A DNA stretch of 64,000 nt from assembly GCA_023053575.1 (NCBI GenBank), contig JAKZAP010000009.1, positions 22,921,869 to 22,985,868 on the forward strand, in the 5' to 3' direction. Positions 9,955 to 21,027 of the stretch are shown here, piece by piece; within the stretch, counting starts at the first letter, position 1; each line of letters begins with the position of its first letter. The translations under genes and the position numbers were made by a program. The notes under the pieces are model-generated. The model saw only the letters and a list, made by a program, of their open reading frames with translations, had not been told where the DNA came from and ran no database searches. The DNA is from Branchinecta lynchi (taxonomy: Eukaryota; Arthropoda; Branchiopoda; Anostraca; Branchinectidae).

Positions 9955-11030
9955 TGCTGTTTTTTGGGATCCCAAAACGTAAGTGGAGGGATACCTATGA
10001 CATCGCAAAAGTTGTCCGTCTGTCCGTCCGTCTGTCAGCACGATAACTCTCAAAGGGAACGAGATATTTTGATGAAACTTGGTGTGAGGACTCTTCGAGT
10101 CAAGGGAAAGGTCCAGTTCGTAGATGGGCCCGATAGCTGTATATTTAGGGGAGGGGTTTCAAATTAAGGGGCGAAAAAAATATTTTTTAAAAGTTAATGA
10201 GATAGTTGATTACGGGGTAAGACAAGATGCTGAACACGAATATGAAAGCCATTTTTCTTGCCGGAGAATTAGTTCATCTGGAATCCGGCTAAAACCGGAA
10301 AGTTTGTTAAAAGTAAAAGTTTATCTGAACTTGATTAGATATCCGATTGATTTAGGGTTAAAGAGACATGTTGAAGCCGAATATGAAAATGATTCTCGTC
10401 GGACAAGTAGATCGGCCGGAATCCGGCCCAAACCGGAAAGTTTGTCAAAAACAAAAGATTAATCTGAAGTTGAGTAGAGGTTCGATTTTAGGATAGTGAA
10501 ACATGCTGAATCCGAATATGAAAATTATTTTGTCGCCGGACAAGTAGATCGCCTGGAATCCGGTCATAGCCGGAAAATCTGTTAAAAGTAAAAGTTTTAT
10601 TTGAATTTCATTAGGTGTTCGGTTTACGGGTAAAAATACATGCTGAATTCATGTATGACAGTCATTTTGTACCTGGACATATTTCACCACGAATCCTGCT
10701 GAAATCGGAAAATTTGTTAAACGTTGAAGTTTTATCTGAAGTTGATTAGAGGTTCGACATGGGGGTATGGAGATACGCTGAATCTGTTTTCGAACTTCAC
10801 TTTTTTGCAAGACAAGTAGTTCGCCCGGAATCCGGCTAAAACCGGAAATTTGCAGAAGTAAGGCAGGAACTTTCGTCAATGTGGACATGTCGCAGGCTAT
10901 AGGGGTAAACTCACATGCTGAATCCATATTTGAACTTCGTCTTCTCCGATGATTACCACTGGAGCTCTACAAGACCTGAATGTCTGTAAATAATATGTTT
11001 TTGGGATCCCACCGAAACCTTTGGTCTTGT
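9955..11030 (+). repeat. GGGATCCC-bounded modular repeat, near complete
   Basis: It runs from TTTTTTGGGATCCCAAAACG to GTTTTTGGGATCCCACCG. After GTCCGTCTGTCCGTCCGTCT, GATAACTCTCAAAGGGAACG and TGATGAAACTTGGTG come about five modules of roughly 145 bp. Each contains ATGCTGAAT, a GCCGGACAAGTAG-like block, CCGGAATCCGG, AAACCGGAAA, GTTAAAAGTAAAAGTTT and GATTAGAGGTTCGA. The same order occurs at 28540-29375 (minus), 43505-43865 (minus) and 59450-60340. Confidence 0.75.
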
Positions 11031-11339
11031 TATTATTTCTCAGTAGAAAACAAAAATTAGACATGAAATACGTGTGGCTGATGAAGTTTTGACATTTATA
11101 AATTTTTTACCTTTCTGCAAAAATAACTTGGGCTAAGTCCTGGGATTCTGAAAACAAAATCATGATAGTTCACACTCACGGCACATGTCCCTTGTGTAAA
11201 GTGCCATTTATGCATTATTCTTAATTTCCGTGACAGGGGGATATGAACTGGCTAGATGAATTTGCCTCCGGGCGGGATCACTGTCCTATGGCCGGCTTCT
11301 ACCAGACTATTGTAGTGGTTTGCAAACGCTGTTCACAAG

Positions 11340-11420
11340 CCCTGCGGTAGCTCAAATGGTACCAGCGCCTGCCTTGTAAGCAGAGGGTCCTGGGTTCAAA
11401 TCTCGGCTGAGGAGGATTTT
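11340..11420 (+). repeat. tRNA-Thr-like SINE head
   Basis: GCGGTAGCTCAAATGG resembles a pol III A box and GGGTTCAAATCTC a B box. Between them CCTTGTAAG would present a TGT anticodon. The acceptor ends do not pair and the T stem is imperfect, so this is a tRNA-derived repeat, not a working tRNA. A second, inverted and truncated copy lies at 25041-25090. Confidence 0.6.
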
Positions 11421-11447
11421 TGTCTTTCAGTTCACTACTTATAAAAC

Positions 11448-11545
11448 AGGTGAACGATATCAGCTACAATTCATTAGAGCCATATTTTGGCCGTTCTTGG
11501 CAAGGGTCCTCTTCAGGCTCAAGCCGCTCGAGCTGGAAAATGAAC
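11448..11545 (+). repeat. Type B foldback repeat, single arm
   Basis: AGCTACAATTCATTAGAGCC, GCCGTTCTTGGCAAGGGTCC, TTCAGGCTCAAGCCGCTCGA and a GGAAAATGAAC end. The polypyrimidine stretch and acceptor of exon w4 follow within 90 bp. Confidence 0.7.
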
Positions 11546-11633
11546 TTGCTAAACCGCAACTTCGGTAGGCTAAGGCTGTTCCAGTGATACAACTCTGTTA
11601 AAATACGTTGTAGAAATAAAATAAATATTTCAG

Positions 11634-11777
11634 GAAAAAGACCTGAAAATGTTCCGGGAAGGCTTAAAGCAGGAGTTGAAACTAGCGAAACAGGAAGCTG
11701 AAATGCTACCAAAGGACCAACGAAAACGGTCATATCAGCAAAGAAAGGAAATGATGGAGCTGGAACATCAGGAAAGG
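11634..11777 (+). CDS. Slk: SLK/STK10 exon w4
   Basis: Forty-eight codons, phase 0 to 0, acceptor ATTTCAG (ends 11633), donor AGG|GTGAGT. It carries the best-conserved PKK segment: MFREGLKQELKLAKQEAEML then PKDQRKRSYQQRKEMMELEH. The vertebrate counterpart has the same FxExLKxxxKxxKxExExLPxxQRK pattern. Reading past 11777 gives a random-looking tail, so the donor decides the end. The next exon is 12.5 kb away. Confidence 0.95.
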
Positions 11778-12009
11778 GTGAGTGAACACCTAGGCACCTT
11801 ACCTTATAGTAATGACGTAGTAATGACAAATCTAAATCCCTTACTACTTTTGGTGATAGTGAATAAATGCCCACTCGGTTTTACTTTTGGTACTCGGAAC
11901 GACGGTATTTAGTTCTGTTTTGTTTGCAAATTACTTTAGAAATGCTTACTGTTAAAATGTGTCTACATTTTTGTCTATTGAATGGTGAATGAATGAATGA
12001 AATTTATGC

Positions 12010-12640
12010 TAAGGAGAGGTAACATGTCCCTTCGTTCCCTCAAAGTTTATCCCGTTATGGAGTCCCACCAAAGCATCTCCTACAATACTCTGGAATACTG
12101 TTGGCCCGGGTGGCACTTTGGAATTACTCGTGAACTGTCTGATTCGCTTGACAGGATACAGTTTAGAGCCCTCCTTGTAGTTTCCAAGTCCCCTAAAGTA
12201 CCGTATATAGACCTCCTTAATACTTACACTTTAGAAACCCTGTTGCAACGGCGTGAAAAACTTTCGGTAATGTTTGGAACTAAGATCTTGAATACACCAG
12301 CACTACGTGATATCCTCCCCCCAGATTCTTCAGCGGCAAGATTAAGGCCTGAGAGAGTGGTAGCCCCGCCAATACCCAAATTGCAGCCAATTAAACATAC
12401 AACGACTCGTTACGTAAGAAGTTTTGTTCCCGCTGTCGTCAACCATTTTAACTCGCATCATTAATTATATATAGATTTGAATATTTTGCGTTATGTTTTA
12501 CAAGTCTTCGTTATATCCAAACTAGTGTACAATTATCTTTTGTATATAATTAGTGTTAATATGTACGAAAACCACCAAATCGGCTTGACCGTTGTATCGG
12601 TTTTGAAAATAAAACTCAATTGAATTGAAATTTATTACCC
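12010..12640 (+). pseudogene. LINE ORF2 C-terminal fragment and 3' tail
   Basis: An open frame to the TAA at 12462-12464 encodes a non-LTR C-terminal region: YCWPGWHFGITRELSDSLDR, then IQFRALLVVSKSPKVPYIDL, ending YVRSFVPAVVNHFNSHH. The same architecture (CPVWHFGLTVDQSDRLE...KVPYILLLKEFRL...KSFVPSFVE) ends the LINE at 16366. The 3' UTR ends in (AATTG)n near 12630. There is no RT domain. Confidence 0.8.
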
Positions 12641-12795
12641 ATTTTTTAGACAAAAGTCACAAACGGAGTATGAAAAAAGAGAAAGAAAAAAGATAAGTAC
12701 ACACAACATGTAACACATTGATTTTGATACTCTTATTTACACATGGGGCAACATAGCCCTATACAAAGTCTGGCTAGCATCAACCGAACGAATAA

Positions 12796-15050
12796 AAAGG
12801 AAAAGGAAGGAAGGAATTTATTTCTTCAACATTTCTACAACATATTGAACATATTCTTAAACCAATAGCCCGTCTCAATATGTGACAACAGGTCACCTGT
12901 GCAAGACGGACATCAAATTATCAAAATCTATTAATCAATTTTTTTTTTTTTTTTTTCTATACACTTAGTGAGACTTCAACTCACTCCAAATCAGCTTTCC
13001 TCACTCAAACACCCCTATCCTACCCAATTCCCATTCCCCTCCCGAATCCTGCCCCAACCTTCATTTAACAACCAACTCAATTACCCAGCAAATATTTTTT
13101 TAATCTGTTCTTAAACAATAAATGATTATCAGACTCCCTAATGCTTGCCGGTAGATTATTCCAAACATTCACACCACTATTTCTAATTATAAATGACGCT
13201 CTACTACTCTTACGCGACTCACTAACAAGCCTATCATTATTCCTCGTATCATAATCATGGTAATCTGAATTCACACTAAAAAAATTACTAAAATACGAAG
13301 GAGAAAATTTATTTAATACACTGTACACAAAATTACCAGTTTGCTGATCTCTTACATGTTTAACTTTCAACACATTAAAATCTCGATAACAATCTTCTGT
13401 ATGGGGACAATTTTTTAACTCACCCAAAACACGGAGAGCTTTATTTTGCAGAATTTCAACACGTTTAAAATTAGAGTTAAAGTTACTGGCATACACAGAA
13501 CATCCATATATTAAATAGGGATGAACAATTGAAAAATAAATGTCTCTTAATGCTATTACCGGTAAAATATTTTTGAATCGACGCATTACACCCACGCCTC
13601 TCGCCATTTTTGTTGCAATAATGTCACTGTGTTTTTTCCAATTAAAATTTACATCAAGATTGAAACCAAGATATTTACAAGCATAAACTTGGTTAACCGG
13701 GGAATTTCCAAGTAAAATGTGTTGTTGATCATTTATAATTCGTTCAAGTCTACTAAATATCATATAATTGGTTTTCGACGGATTCACTGCGATAAAACTC
13801 GACTTCATAAAAATTGATAGGTTCACAAGTGCTGCATTAGCTTTACAAATTAGCTCACTCAATGATCTAGCGGCTACAGTAAGTGCTGTGTCATCAGCAA
13901 ATGCTGTGACTAACGTATCTGGTAAGTAGAAACGGAGTGTGTCCACGTACACTAGAAATAGAAGCGGACCAAGCACTGAGCCTTGCGGCACTCCACACTT
14001 GACATCATGAGCCTTTCCCATTACACTGTCAACAACAACTCTGATGGATCTACCATGTAGGTATGAGTGGAACCACTCAAGTGGCTTGCCGCGTACTCCT
14101 AGAGCCAATAGTCTCTTCATTAGCAGTTCAAAGTCGACAGTATCGAACGCTTTTTTAAGATCAATAAAGACCGTAAGGGGCATAAGTCCTTTTTCAAACG
14201 ACGAGTTGACAATGTCTATCAGATGGTGCATCGCATGTGAAGTTGAATGTTTTTTTCGAAAACCGAATTGGCACTCATTTAACATACCAAGTTTGTCCAG
14301 ATATGCACTCAGTCTCTTATGCACCACCTTTTCTATTATTTTCGAGAAAATTGGTAGAAGAGAAATCGGTCTCCAGTTGTTTAGGTCTTCTTTGTTTCCA
14401 CCTTTGTGTAGTGGTAGAACTTTAGCCCGTTTTAGGGCCTCTGGGAAAACACCCTTCTCTAGGGATAGATTTATAATGTAAAGTAGGCACGGGAGTAGAT
14501 ATACAAATACTGATCTGAGCGCTTTCAGACTGATTCCATCAATTCCAGCACTGTTAGATTTTAGATTATCAACAATTTGTTGCAACTCATATGCACTGCA
14601 CTTTTCAAAAGTAAACGTATGCCCACTACCTCGGTCGTCCAAAAACTGGTCTTCTCCTTCTGGGCCAGTAGCATCTGCGACATCTTGTTTTATTTTAAGT
14701 CCCACATTTGCGAAATAATTTCCAAACTCATCTGCAAGTTGTTGTTTATTAGTAACCTGGCATCCATCTATTATCAGACTATCAACCTCTTCATTCTTAT
14801 TAACACCACCTTTAATTACATCATTTATTAACTGCCATGTACCTCTAATATCTCCTTTTTTTTCACTAAACTTTTCACGATAATATTGGGCCATCTTTTT
14901 TCTTCGTAGGGAGTTTACTTTATTGCGCGTGACTCTATATATTTCTTTATTATCTTCATTTGGGCATTCTAGGTACAGCTTATGACTCCTATAAGACGTG
15001 CAATTCGCTCAGACTACTGCAATAAACGGATCGGTGACATTATCGCTCCC
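12796..15050 (-). mobile_element. 5'-truncated LINE, CR1/L2/Jockey-like
   Basis: Contains the ORF2 at 13077-14894 and a 3' UTR that ends in a CCTT tandem (12796-12812 on the + strand as GGAAGGAAGG). Coding-like sequence continues upstream of the first ATG to about 14985 before an in-frame stop, so the ATG at 14894 is internal and the true 5' part is missing. Confidence 0.8.
13077..14894 (-). CDS. LINE ORF2 reverse transcriptase (5'-truncated)
   Basis: 605 codons without interruption. RT landmarks: WRPISLLP (174-181), ECQFGFRKKHST (207-218), DLKKAFD (245-251), GVPQGSVLGP (301-310), and the catalytic FADD (332-335). The C terminus, SGVNVWNNLPASIRES then LLFKNRLKKYLLG, is typical of CR1/L2-like and Jockey-like elements. 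The endonuclease domain is missing, so it is not autonomous. The intact RT frame suggests recent insertion. A related copy lies at 51555-52484. Confidence 0.9.
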   Translation of the reverse strand: MAQYYREKFSEKKGDIRGTWQLINDVIKGGVNKNEEVDSLIIDGCQVTNKQQLADEFGNYFANVGLKIKQDVADATGPEGEDQFLDDRGSGHTFTFEKCSAYELQQIVDNLKSNSAGIDGISLKALRSVFVYLLPCLLYIINLSLEKGVFPEALKRAKVLPLHKGGNKEDLNNWRPISLLPIFSKIIEKVVHKRLSAYLDKLGMLNECQFGFRKKHSTSHAMHHLIDIVNSSFEKGLMPLTVFIDLKKAFDTVDFELLMKRLLALGVRGKPLEWFHSYLHGRSIRVVVDSVMGKAHDVKCGVPQGSVLGPLLFLVYVDTLRFYLPDTLVTAFADDTALTVAARSLSELICKANAALVNLSIFMKSSFIAVNPSKTNYMIFSRLERIINDQQHILLGNSPVNQVYACKYLGFNLDVNFNWKKHSDIIATKMARGVGVMRRFKNILPVIALRDIYFSIVHPYLIYGCSVYASNFNSNFKRVEILQNKALRVLGELKNCPHTEDCYRDFNVLKVKHVRDQQTGNFVYSVLNKFSPSYFSNFFSVNSDYHDYDTRNNDRLVSESRKSSRASFIIRNSGVNVWNNLPASIRESDNHLLFKNRLKKYLLGN

Positions 15051-15119
15051 GGAAATCGTGTCTCTCTCTCTCTCTGAACTAAGATTATGCCGAGTCGAGT
15101 ATTTGCCATTACCATTTCC

Positions 15120-15448
15120 GCCATGAACGAGCGGGGGTTAGTAGCTTTGCGCCACATCACGTTTCATTACCTCTACAATTAGCTATATCGCTGTGAAACC
15201 ACCTTGAGGAAAAGTAGAAGACAAAGTTGATTGGTTCTCTGGATCCGCTCAAGAGCGGGTCAGCGGGCGGAGTCACCTCCTGCATTTTCTTTCTTTGCGA
15301 TGAGCAACGGCGAAGCCGGGAGTAGAGTAGACGGGTAAAAAGCTATAGTTAATACCTCTAGGTCCGCTCAGTTTTGTCAGGGTATTCATAGTCGCTGTAT
15401 GGTACCAAAGATAGAGGTTCTATCTGATAATCTGTTCTTAACATTATA
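15120..15448 (+). repeat. 340-bp dispersed repeat (copy 2)
   Basis: Partner of 7612-7950, same orientation. Shared blocks include GAGCGGGTCAGCG and GGTATTCATAGTCGC. A (TC)n run precedes it at 15060-15076. Confidence 0.7.
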
Positions 15449-16171
15449 TGACAGCCACTGGTAAAACAAGAGCTGGAAGCTCATATGGCACTTGCAAGGC
15501 TGGGTTAGAGGATGATAGTAGGAATTATTCAGTTCGTGGGTTTGTTGTGATCATTTGTAAGCAAAACCCTGGAGATAATGGGTCCTTGGAAATCACAAGA
15601 ACGTATCGTTTGGTAATGCATTTGGCTGTGATGATGCGCACTTTAGGGGCGCTAGAAATTCGTCTGTAATAAAAACTCTTGAAGCAAAAATGATGACCAG
15701 CTCATCGGGAGAACGAAATGTATATTTTACTCAAAAGTATCACTTGTACTTTAAGAGATCCAGTTTTAAGCAAAACCCTTGAAGCAAAAATGATCTAATC
15801 ATGTCAAGTCTCTAATGTTCAAGCGAAGTTTCATGGTCGTAGCACATCTGGACGTACCTTAACTCGTGGTCACCGGAATTCCGCCCCCCCCCGATCTAAC
15901 TCCCCCCACAGTGCTCGAATCCGATCCAGTTCTGTCATTGATGAATCTAGGGCTTGTTCTTGTTCTTCCCACCAAGTTTCATCCCAATCGCTCCACTCTA
16001 AGCGTGTCACAAGATTTACGGCTCCCCCCCCCCTCTGACTCTCCCTCCCCCACAATAATCGGATCCGGTTCGTACTTCACATGGAAGATCCGAGACACGA
16101 GGTCTTTCAAAATGTCAAGTTTCATTAAGATCCGATCACCCGTTCCAAAGTTATACGTACCTCTAGATTTC

Positions 16172-19159
16172 TGATACTGATACTGATACTTTATTGTAAA
16201 ACGAGACTTTCACAGCATTGGATTGCCGAACTTGTCGTTTTTGTCAGGTACATCATAATTACAAAACATTTAATAAGGCGGTTGTACATAATAAAGCAAT
16301 AGTCAAAAAATGATCAAACAGAATAAAAACCCTAGACAATTAAAACATTAAAGGGAAATAGTTAATCAATTGTTCAAAACTTCAACAAAAGATGGTACAA
16401 AGCTCTTTCTGTAGCGATCGGTTCTTGTACAAACAGGGTTAAGAACCGGAACTTTTTGTGCTACAGCTCGAGGTAGTCGAGGTTTTGGCGGGCAATATGG
16501 GGTAGGAAACAGGTGCTCAAAACATGAGTGGGAACGCAGACTGTTCCCGAATCCAGTACAAAGAGTAAGACGTCGGGCTGCTAAAGTAGGGAGGCGGAAT
16601 TCTTTGAGGAGGAGGATATAAGGCACTTTGCCCGGGCGGTAGATGATTCTCAAAGCTCTCTTCTGAATAGTTTCAAGCCTATCAGACTGATCTACTGTCA
16701 GGCCAAAGTGCCAAACCGGACAAGCATACTCAAGTAGCGGACGGATGAAAGTAACGTAAAGACGGAGAACATGTGATTTAGGGCACGAAAATTTGGAAAA
16801 CAGTTTAAGGAGAGACAGAGACGCACTGGCTTGTTTAATAATGGAACAAATGCGAGCCTCCCACTTCAGATCATTCGTCAGTGTGATCCCCACAAGTTTG
16901 GTCTTTGTTGTAAATATTTCGTTTGGTACTGGAGTAGTGAACGATGGCTTTGATTTAAGAAAACTTATGGTCATGATATTTGATTTCTGTGAATTAACTT
17001 TCATTTTCGACTCGGCTGCTTCGGCAGCGATATCGTCAAGTATTTCCATTGCGGTACTTTTTATGTTCCTTCTGCACCTTTCAAGTAATGTCATATCGTC
17101 CACAAACTTCCAGCGATCGGCTGATTCGTTAGCAAGATTCTTAATCATTACCAAAAATAACAGAGGACCTAAGAGCGTTCCCTGTGGAACACCGCAAGAA
17201 ATAGGAAGTGCATCTGAATAAATGTTTTTATACCTTACAACTTGACTTCTATTTGACAGAAAAGATGCAATGATATTAACTAGAAAAGGTGGTACTTTAA
17301 ATTCATTTAATAATTTTTCAATTAAAACATTGTGACTAACAAGATCAAACGCTTTTTGGAGGTCAACTAAAATAAGATTCAGCCATGTATCAGGCTCATC
17401 AAGTAGTTTATATACAGTGTCGAGAAGGCTAACCAGATAATGTGTCGTCGATAAACCTTTCATGTTTCCGAACTGGTTTTCATCTATTAAATCATGGATC
17501 GTTTCTTTGAGCCAATCTGCTACAAAACTCTCATACATTTTGGAAAATATCGGTGTAAGAGTAATAGGACGGACTCCACTAAAATCCAGTTTAGCCCCTT
17601 TCTTCTGTATGGGAGTAACGTACCCTTTTTTCCAGCAATCAGGGAATAAACCGCTTTTGGTTATCGTGTTGAAAATATCTGACAAAGGTTTTGATAGTTT
17701 ATCGGGAAATGCTTGGACCAAATCAATCGGAATATCAAGGGGGCATATTGAAGTTCTCTTTAGTTTACGGATTTTTGCTTCAACATCCCCAGGTAGTATT
17801 GCTGGGATAACGTGATCTGGTAATGGGGGAAAAGAAGTATTACTTGGGAGAGGAGGAAGAGTTTGCACAATAGCCGAAAGGTGTTTATTTAGCGAATTAG
17901 CTGTGGTTTCTGGCGGTTCATCAAGGTTGAAATCAACAATTTTGACCGTTTTACCGCTAATTTTCCTGACTGTGTTATACCACTGCTTTGGTCGGGATTT
18001 GAAGAGTTCGCTTACTTTGTTACGGTAGTACTCGGATGAAGCTTTTCGGATCTGCTTTTTTATACATTTTCTTAATAGGTTAGCTTCTTCAGTTTTTCCT
18101 TGACGGAATAGCCTTAGTTTATGGCGGATTAAATTTTTCAGTGCATCGTTCACGTACGGCTTATCATTAGAACATCTTTTCTTTTTGACTTCTGGGAAGT
18201 GAAGGACATAATTATTAAGAAGCTTTTCTTGAAAAATTTCGGCCTTCTTATTAGAATCATCAGCAGCAAGGACATCATCCCATAGCTCCTCTGACAGCCA
18301 TGCCCCAAACTTAAGCAGGCCACCATCAGTAATTGGACGGTATTTAAATTCATCAAACTTGTACTTAGGAATCAGGCCTTGTATTGGGTTTAGTGATAAC
18401 GTGAAATGGTAGCTTCCGCCAAGCGGGGGAAGGGAATTGGGTTTTAGATAAAATTCATGCATGTTTGTGCATATTATGTCGAGTGAAGTGCCACCTTTTG
18501 TCGTTGGAATATTAACGATTTGTTTTAAATTTGCTCCCCGACAAAGGTTACTGAGGTTTAGCTCATTCCCGTCCCCAGCAAGCAGGATCCCAGCGTTAGG
18601 ATGTTTTGACTGGAGGTAATCAAGAGATGCATGAAGTTTGTCCAAGAAATCTTTTCGCTGCTCTGATTTTTGGCCCGGTGAATAATAAAAGCAACCCACA
18701 ATAATGTTACTGAAGGGGCGAGGTAAAATTTTTGGTTTAACTTTTATCCAAATCATTTCATCATATTCATTAATTCCGGGAACTTTTACTTCGCTAGGTG
18801 ACAAATTATTACGGCAAAAAATCAAAACTCCTCCACCCTTTTTACCAAGCTTATGGTCATGTGGTCGAAGTTTAACAAACTCATGGAAATCAGCCATCTT
18901 CAAAGTATCGGTGTTCTGGGATTGACCTCAGTAATGCAAATTAAATCTGAAGCTAAATTTTTTGCAGTAAGTTCAAGTTCAATAAGTTTATCAAAGTTAA
19001 GGCTTTCTGCATTACTTAATAAGAGGCGAGGGAAGTGATACCGTTGATTATTATTTGTATGCCCCCGGGTGGGACTCCCAGGACAACCCTTTTCATCTGG
19101 CGAAAGATTTGACGCGGAAGTAGGAGGACGCGGATGGGATTTAGATTTACCAGGAAGCT
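16172..19159 (-). mobile_element. LINE with target duplication GATTTC
   Basis: Oriented on the minus strand. Its 3' end is the GATACT/AGTATC tandem at 16172-16188, and the 5' truncation point lies in the endonuclease N terminus at 19159. GATTTC at 16166-16171 and 19160-19165 fits a short target-site duplication. The flanks join into one continuous copy of the modular repeat when the element is removed. Confidence 0.85.
16366..18903 (-). CDS. LINE endonuclease-reverse transcriptase (mutated)
   Basis: 845 codons. An EEP endonuclease region (1-180) is followed by RT with VRPITLTPIFSKMYESF (444-460), DLQKAFD (514-520), GVPQGTLLGP (571-580) and FVDD (600-603), then the C-terminal KSFVPSFVE. The usual endonuclease SDH motif reads SYH (164-166) and GDFN reads GDGN (110-113). 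One missing C near 18905 breaks the frame: the upstream piece ending CITEVNPRTP is in another frame. The element therefore probably cannot move. Its FVDD replaces the common FADD. Confidence 0.88.
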   Translation of the reverse strand: MKMADFHEFVKLRPHDHKLGKKGGGVLIFCRNNLSPSEVKVPGINEYDEMIWIKVKPKILPRPFSNIIVGCFYYSPGQKSEQRKDFLDKLHASLDYLQSKHPNAGILLAGDGNELNLSNLCRGANLKQIVNIPTTKGGTSLDIICTNMHEFYLKPNSLPPLGGSYHFTLSLNPIQGLIPKYKFDEFKYRPITDGGLLKFGAWLSEELWDDVLAADDSNKKAEIFQEKLLNNYVLHFPEVKKKRCSNDKPYVNDALKNLIRHKLRLFRQGKTEEANLLRKCIKKQIRKASSEYYRNKVSELFKSRPKQWYNTVRKISGKTVKIVDFNLDEPPETTANSLNKHLSAIVQTLPPLPSNTSFPPLPDHVIPAILPGDVEAKIRKLKRTSICPLDIPIDLVQAFPDKLSKPLSDIFNTITKSGLFPDCWKKGYVTPIQKKGAKLDFSGVRPITLTPIFSKMYESFVADWLKETIHDLIDENQFGNMKGLSTTHYLVSLLDTVYKLLDEPDTWLNLILVDLQKAFDLVSHNVLIEKLLNEFKVPPFLVNIIASFLSNRSQVVRYKNIYSDALPISCGVPQGTLLGPLLFLVMIKNLANESADRWKFVDDMTLLERCRRNIKSTAMEILDDIAAEAAESKMKVNSQKSNIMTISFLKSKPSFTTPVPNEIFTTKTKLVGITLTNDLKWEARICSIIKQASASLSLLKLFSKFSCPKSHVLRLYVTFIRPLLEYACPVWHFGLTVDQSDRLETIQKRALRIIYRPGKVPYILLLKEFRLPTLAARRLTLCTGFGNSLRSHSCFEHLFPTPYCPPKPRLPRAVAQKVPVLNPVCTRTDRYRKSFVPSFVEVLNN

Positions 19160-19774
19160 GATTTCGGATTCCCCTTCCCTCCACTCCCCCCACGGTGGTC
19201 GGATCGGGAATGTGACTATTTCCAAGTTATTTTGGTTAGATCCCTGAAATGCTTGCCAAGTTTCACTGTACTAACCAACCTGGAAGTAACTTAACTCCGT
19301 ATCACCGGAATTTCGGACCCTCCCCCCCCCCCAACTCCCCCCGCAGTGCACGAATCCCCTCCGGTTCCTGTCGATGATATACCTAGGCATAGTGCTTGTT
19401 CCACTCAACAAGTTTCATCCCGATCCTTCCACTCTAAGTGTGGTACATGATTTCCGGTCCCCCTCCACCCCCCCATTCATCGGATCCGGTCCGGACTTGT
19501 AATGGGACTTCTGAGACATGACGTCTTTCCAAATATCAAATTTCATGAAGATCCGATAACCCGTTCGAAAGTTATGTATGCCACTAAATTCCGGCTCCCC
19601 TCCCTCCCCCAACGATGGTCGGATCGGGCAAGTGACTATTTCCAACTGGACTAACCGACCGACCGACCTACAGACCGACGGAAAAGTGATCGGTATATGG
19701 CACTTGGCCGGAAGGCAAGTGCCATAAAAACGCCAGTTTGGACAACTGTGAGGAGAGTGCGATAAAACACGCAA

Positions 19775-20050
19775 CTAAGGAATACCATGGTATCTGACAT
19801 TCGGTTGCTCTTCAAAAACGACGAATGCCAAAATTGCGCTTTTCGAAGTCATCCCAAAAGAAAAACTGATATTCAGTCACACAACTGAAGTGCCAAACTT
19901 CTTTTCCACCAATTTGACAAAAATTGATGAAAGTGAGATGAATTTTTTCAGATACCACGATCAGTTACCACAGTCGGACGGTGGTATCTGAATATCACAT
20001 ACCATGATAACTGCAAAAACAACTTTAGACCGTGGCATCAGATACTACGA
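19775..20050. repeat. ATACCATGG palindromic repeat
   Basis: Several copies of ACCATGGTATCTGA and its variants, direct and inverted, with CAAAAACGACGAATGCCAAA and TTTCTCACCAATTTGAC-like spacers. The same family occupies 27090-27345, 29580-29715, 30115-30205 and 30720-31020. Confidence 0.65.
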
Positions 20051-20625
20051 ATGAATGAACGAGTGAAGGATTTGTGACGCACTGCCCAAGGGCGTAAAAA
20101 AGGCCAAAGAAATATAAAATAATCGTAAAACACTCAAAAAACATTTTTCCATAAATGGTCACTAATGTAGAATCACATTGATGGGATCGTAGAGGGGGAC
20201 GTAGTTTCCGATCGGAGAACACAAAATAGAGGAGAGGGCTTCAGCGTCAACAGTGGATGGACAAATTTTTGCTTAAAGTTTGGTGTGCAGACTCTTCTGA
20301 ACCCAGTCATTCGCGACATTCTACCCCCCCCCCTCCCGCTTTACAACAGAAAGTGAGAGGCCTCAAAGACAAGCTTCCGAACCAGTCCCTACCCTTCAAC
20401 CAGTGTTTTGCCGACATGTGAGATACAATAATAGTTTTGTCCCCTCCTTTGTTTCCCTACGTAACAGAAATTGGCAGGTTGTGATTACCCCCCCCCCCCC
20501 CCGTTATCAAATACCCCAATCGTTATTATTATATATTATTTTTTCGCAGACCACTTTCTAGTATATGTTGATAAGTTTGGTTAGTTTCTAATGTATGTTT
20601 GACTTTACCACCTGCTATATGGCTG

Positions 20626-20785
20626 CACTGTAAAAGAAAAACTTGCAGTATTTGCCACTGGGATTAATCTTGTCTTTATTGTGATAAGATTATCCATAAT
20701 TCGGATTAATTTTATCCCAATAGAGATAAGATTCCCAGTAGCAGATACTGCATCCTTATTCGGAGAAACTTTTTACAGTGTAGTC
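20626..20785. mobile_element. CACTGTAAAA foldback element
   Basis: CACTGTAAAA at the left end is inverted as TTTTACAGTG at the right. The interior (CTGGGATTAATCTTGTCTTT against ATCCCAATAGAGATAAGATT) is itself largely inverse. It matches the cluster at 62200-63510. Confidence 0.8.
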
Positions 20786-20859
20786 CGTGATTGGTGAATT
20801 GATATTAACAAATAGCGAATCAGGTAGGGGTTCCGCGTGCACCTTGGTATCATGGTGAA

Positions 20860-20945
20860 CTCAAGTTCAAGTTCTTTTTATTAACAAACTTATATATACA
20901 CAACTAACAAAGTATATATATGTATGTATATATATACATTTCTCC
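20860..20945 (-). repeat. LINE 3' tail (minus)
   Basis: TTCAAGTTCAAGTTCTTTTT followed by AT-rich sequence reads on the minus strand as an A-rich 3' UTR ending in a GAACTT tandem. No coding remnant is left. Confidence 0.45.
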
Positions 20946-21027
20946 GCATTCCATCTAGGAAGAAGGTTTTTTAGACCCGATTAATCCCTTTTCTTTTCTT
21001 TTTTTTAAATGTTTATTTTCGATCTCG

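Larger units (their letters stand above)
15463..19733 (+). repeat. ATGGCACTTG modular repeat split by a LINE
   Basis: The left part starts ACAAGAGCTGGAAGCTCATA, then TGGCACTTG, and runs through CAAGTTTCATC modules to 16171. It resumes at 19160 and ends GGCAAGTGCCATAAAAA near 19733. The LINE 16172-19159 sits between two copies of GATTTC. Confidence 0.75.

Noticed and set aside
11340..11413. Functional tRNA-Thr gene
   Set aside because: Acceptor ends do not pair and the T stem has mismatches, so only a tRNA-derived repeat is supported.
11649..11912. 87-codon frame starting inside exon w4
   Set aside because: The ATG is an internal Met of the kinase coiled coil, and the frame runs past a strong splice donor into intron.
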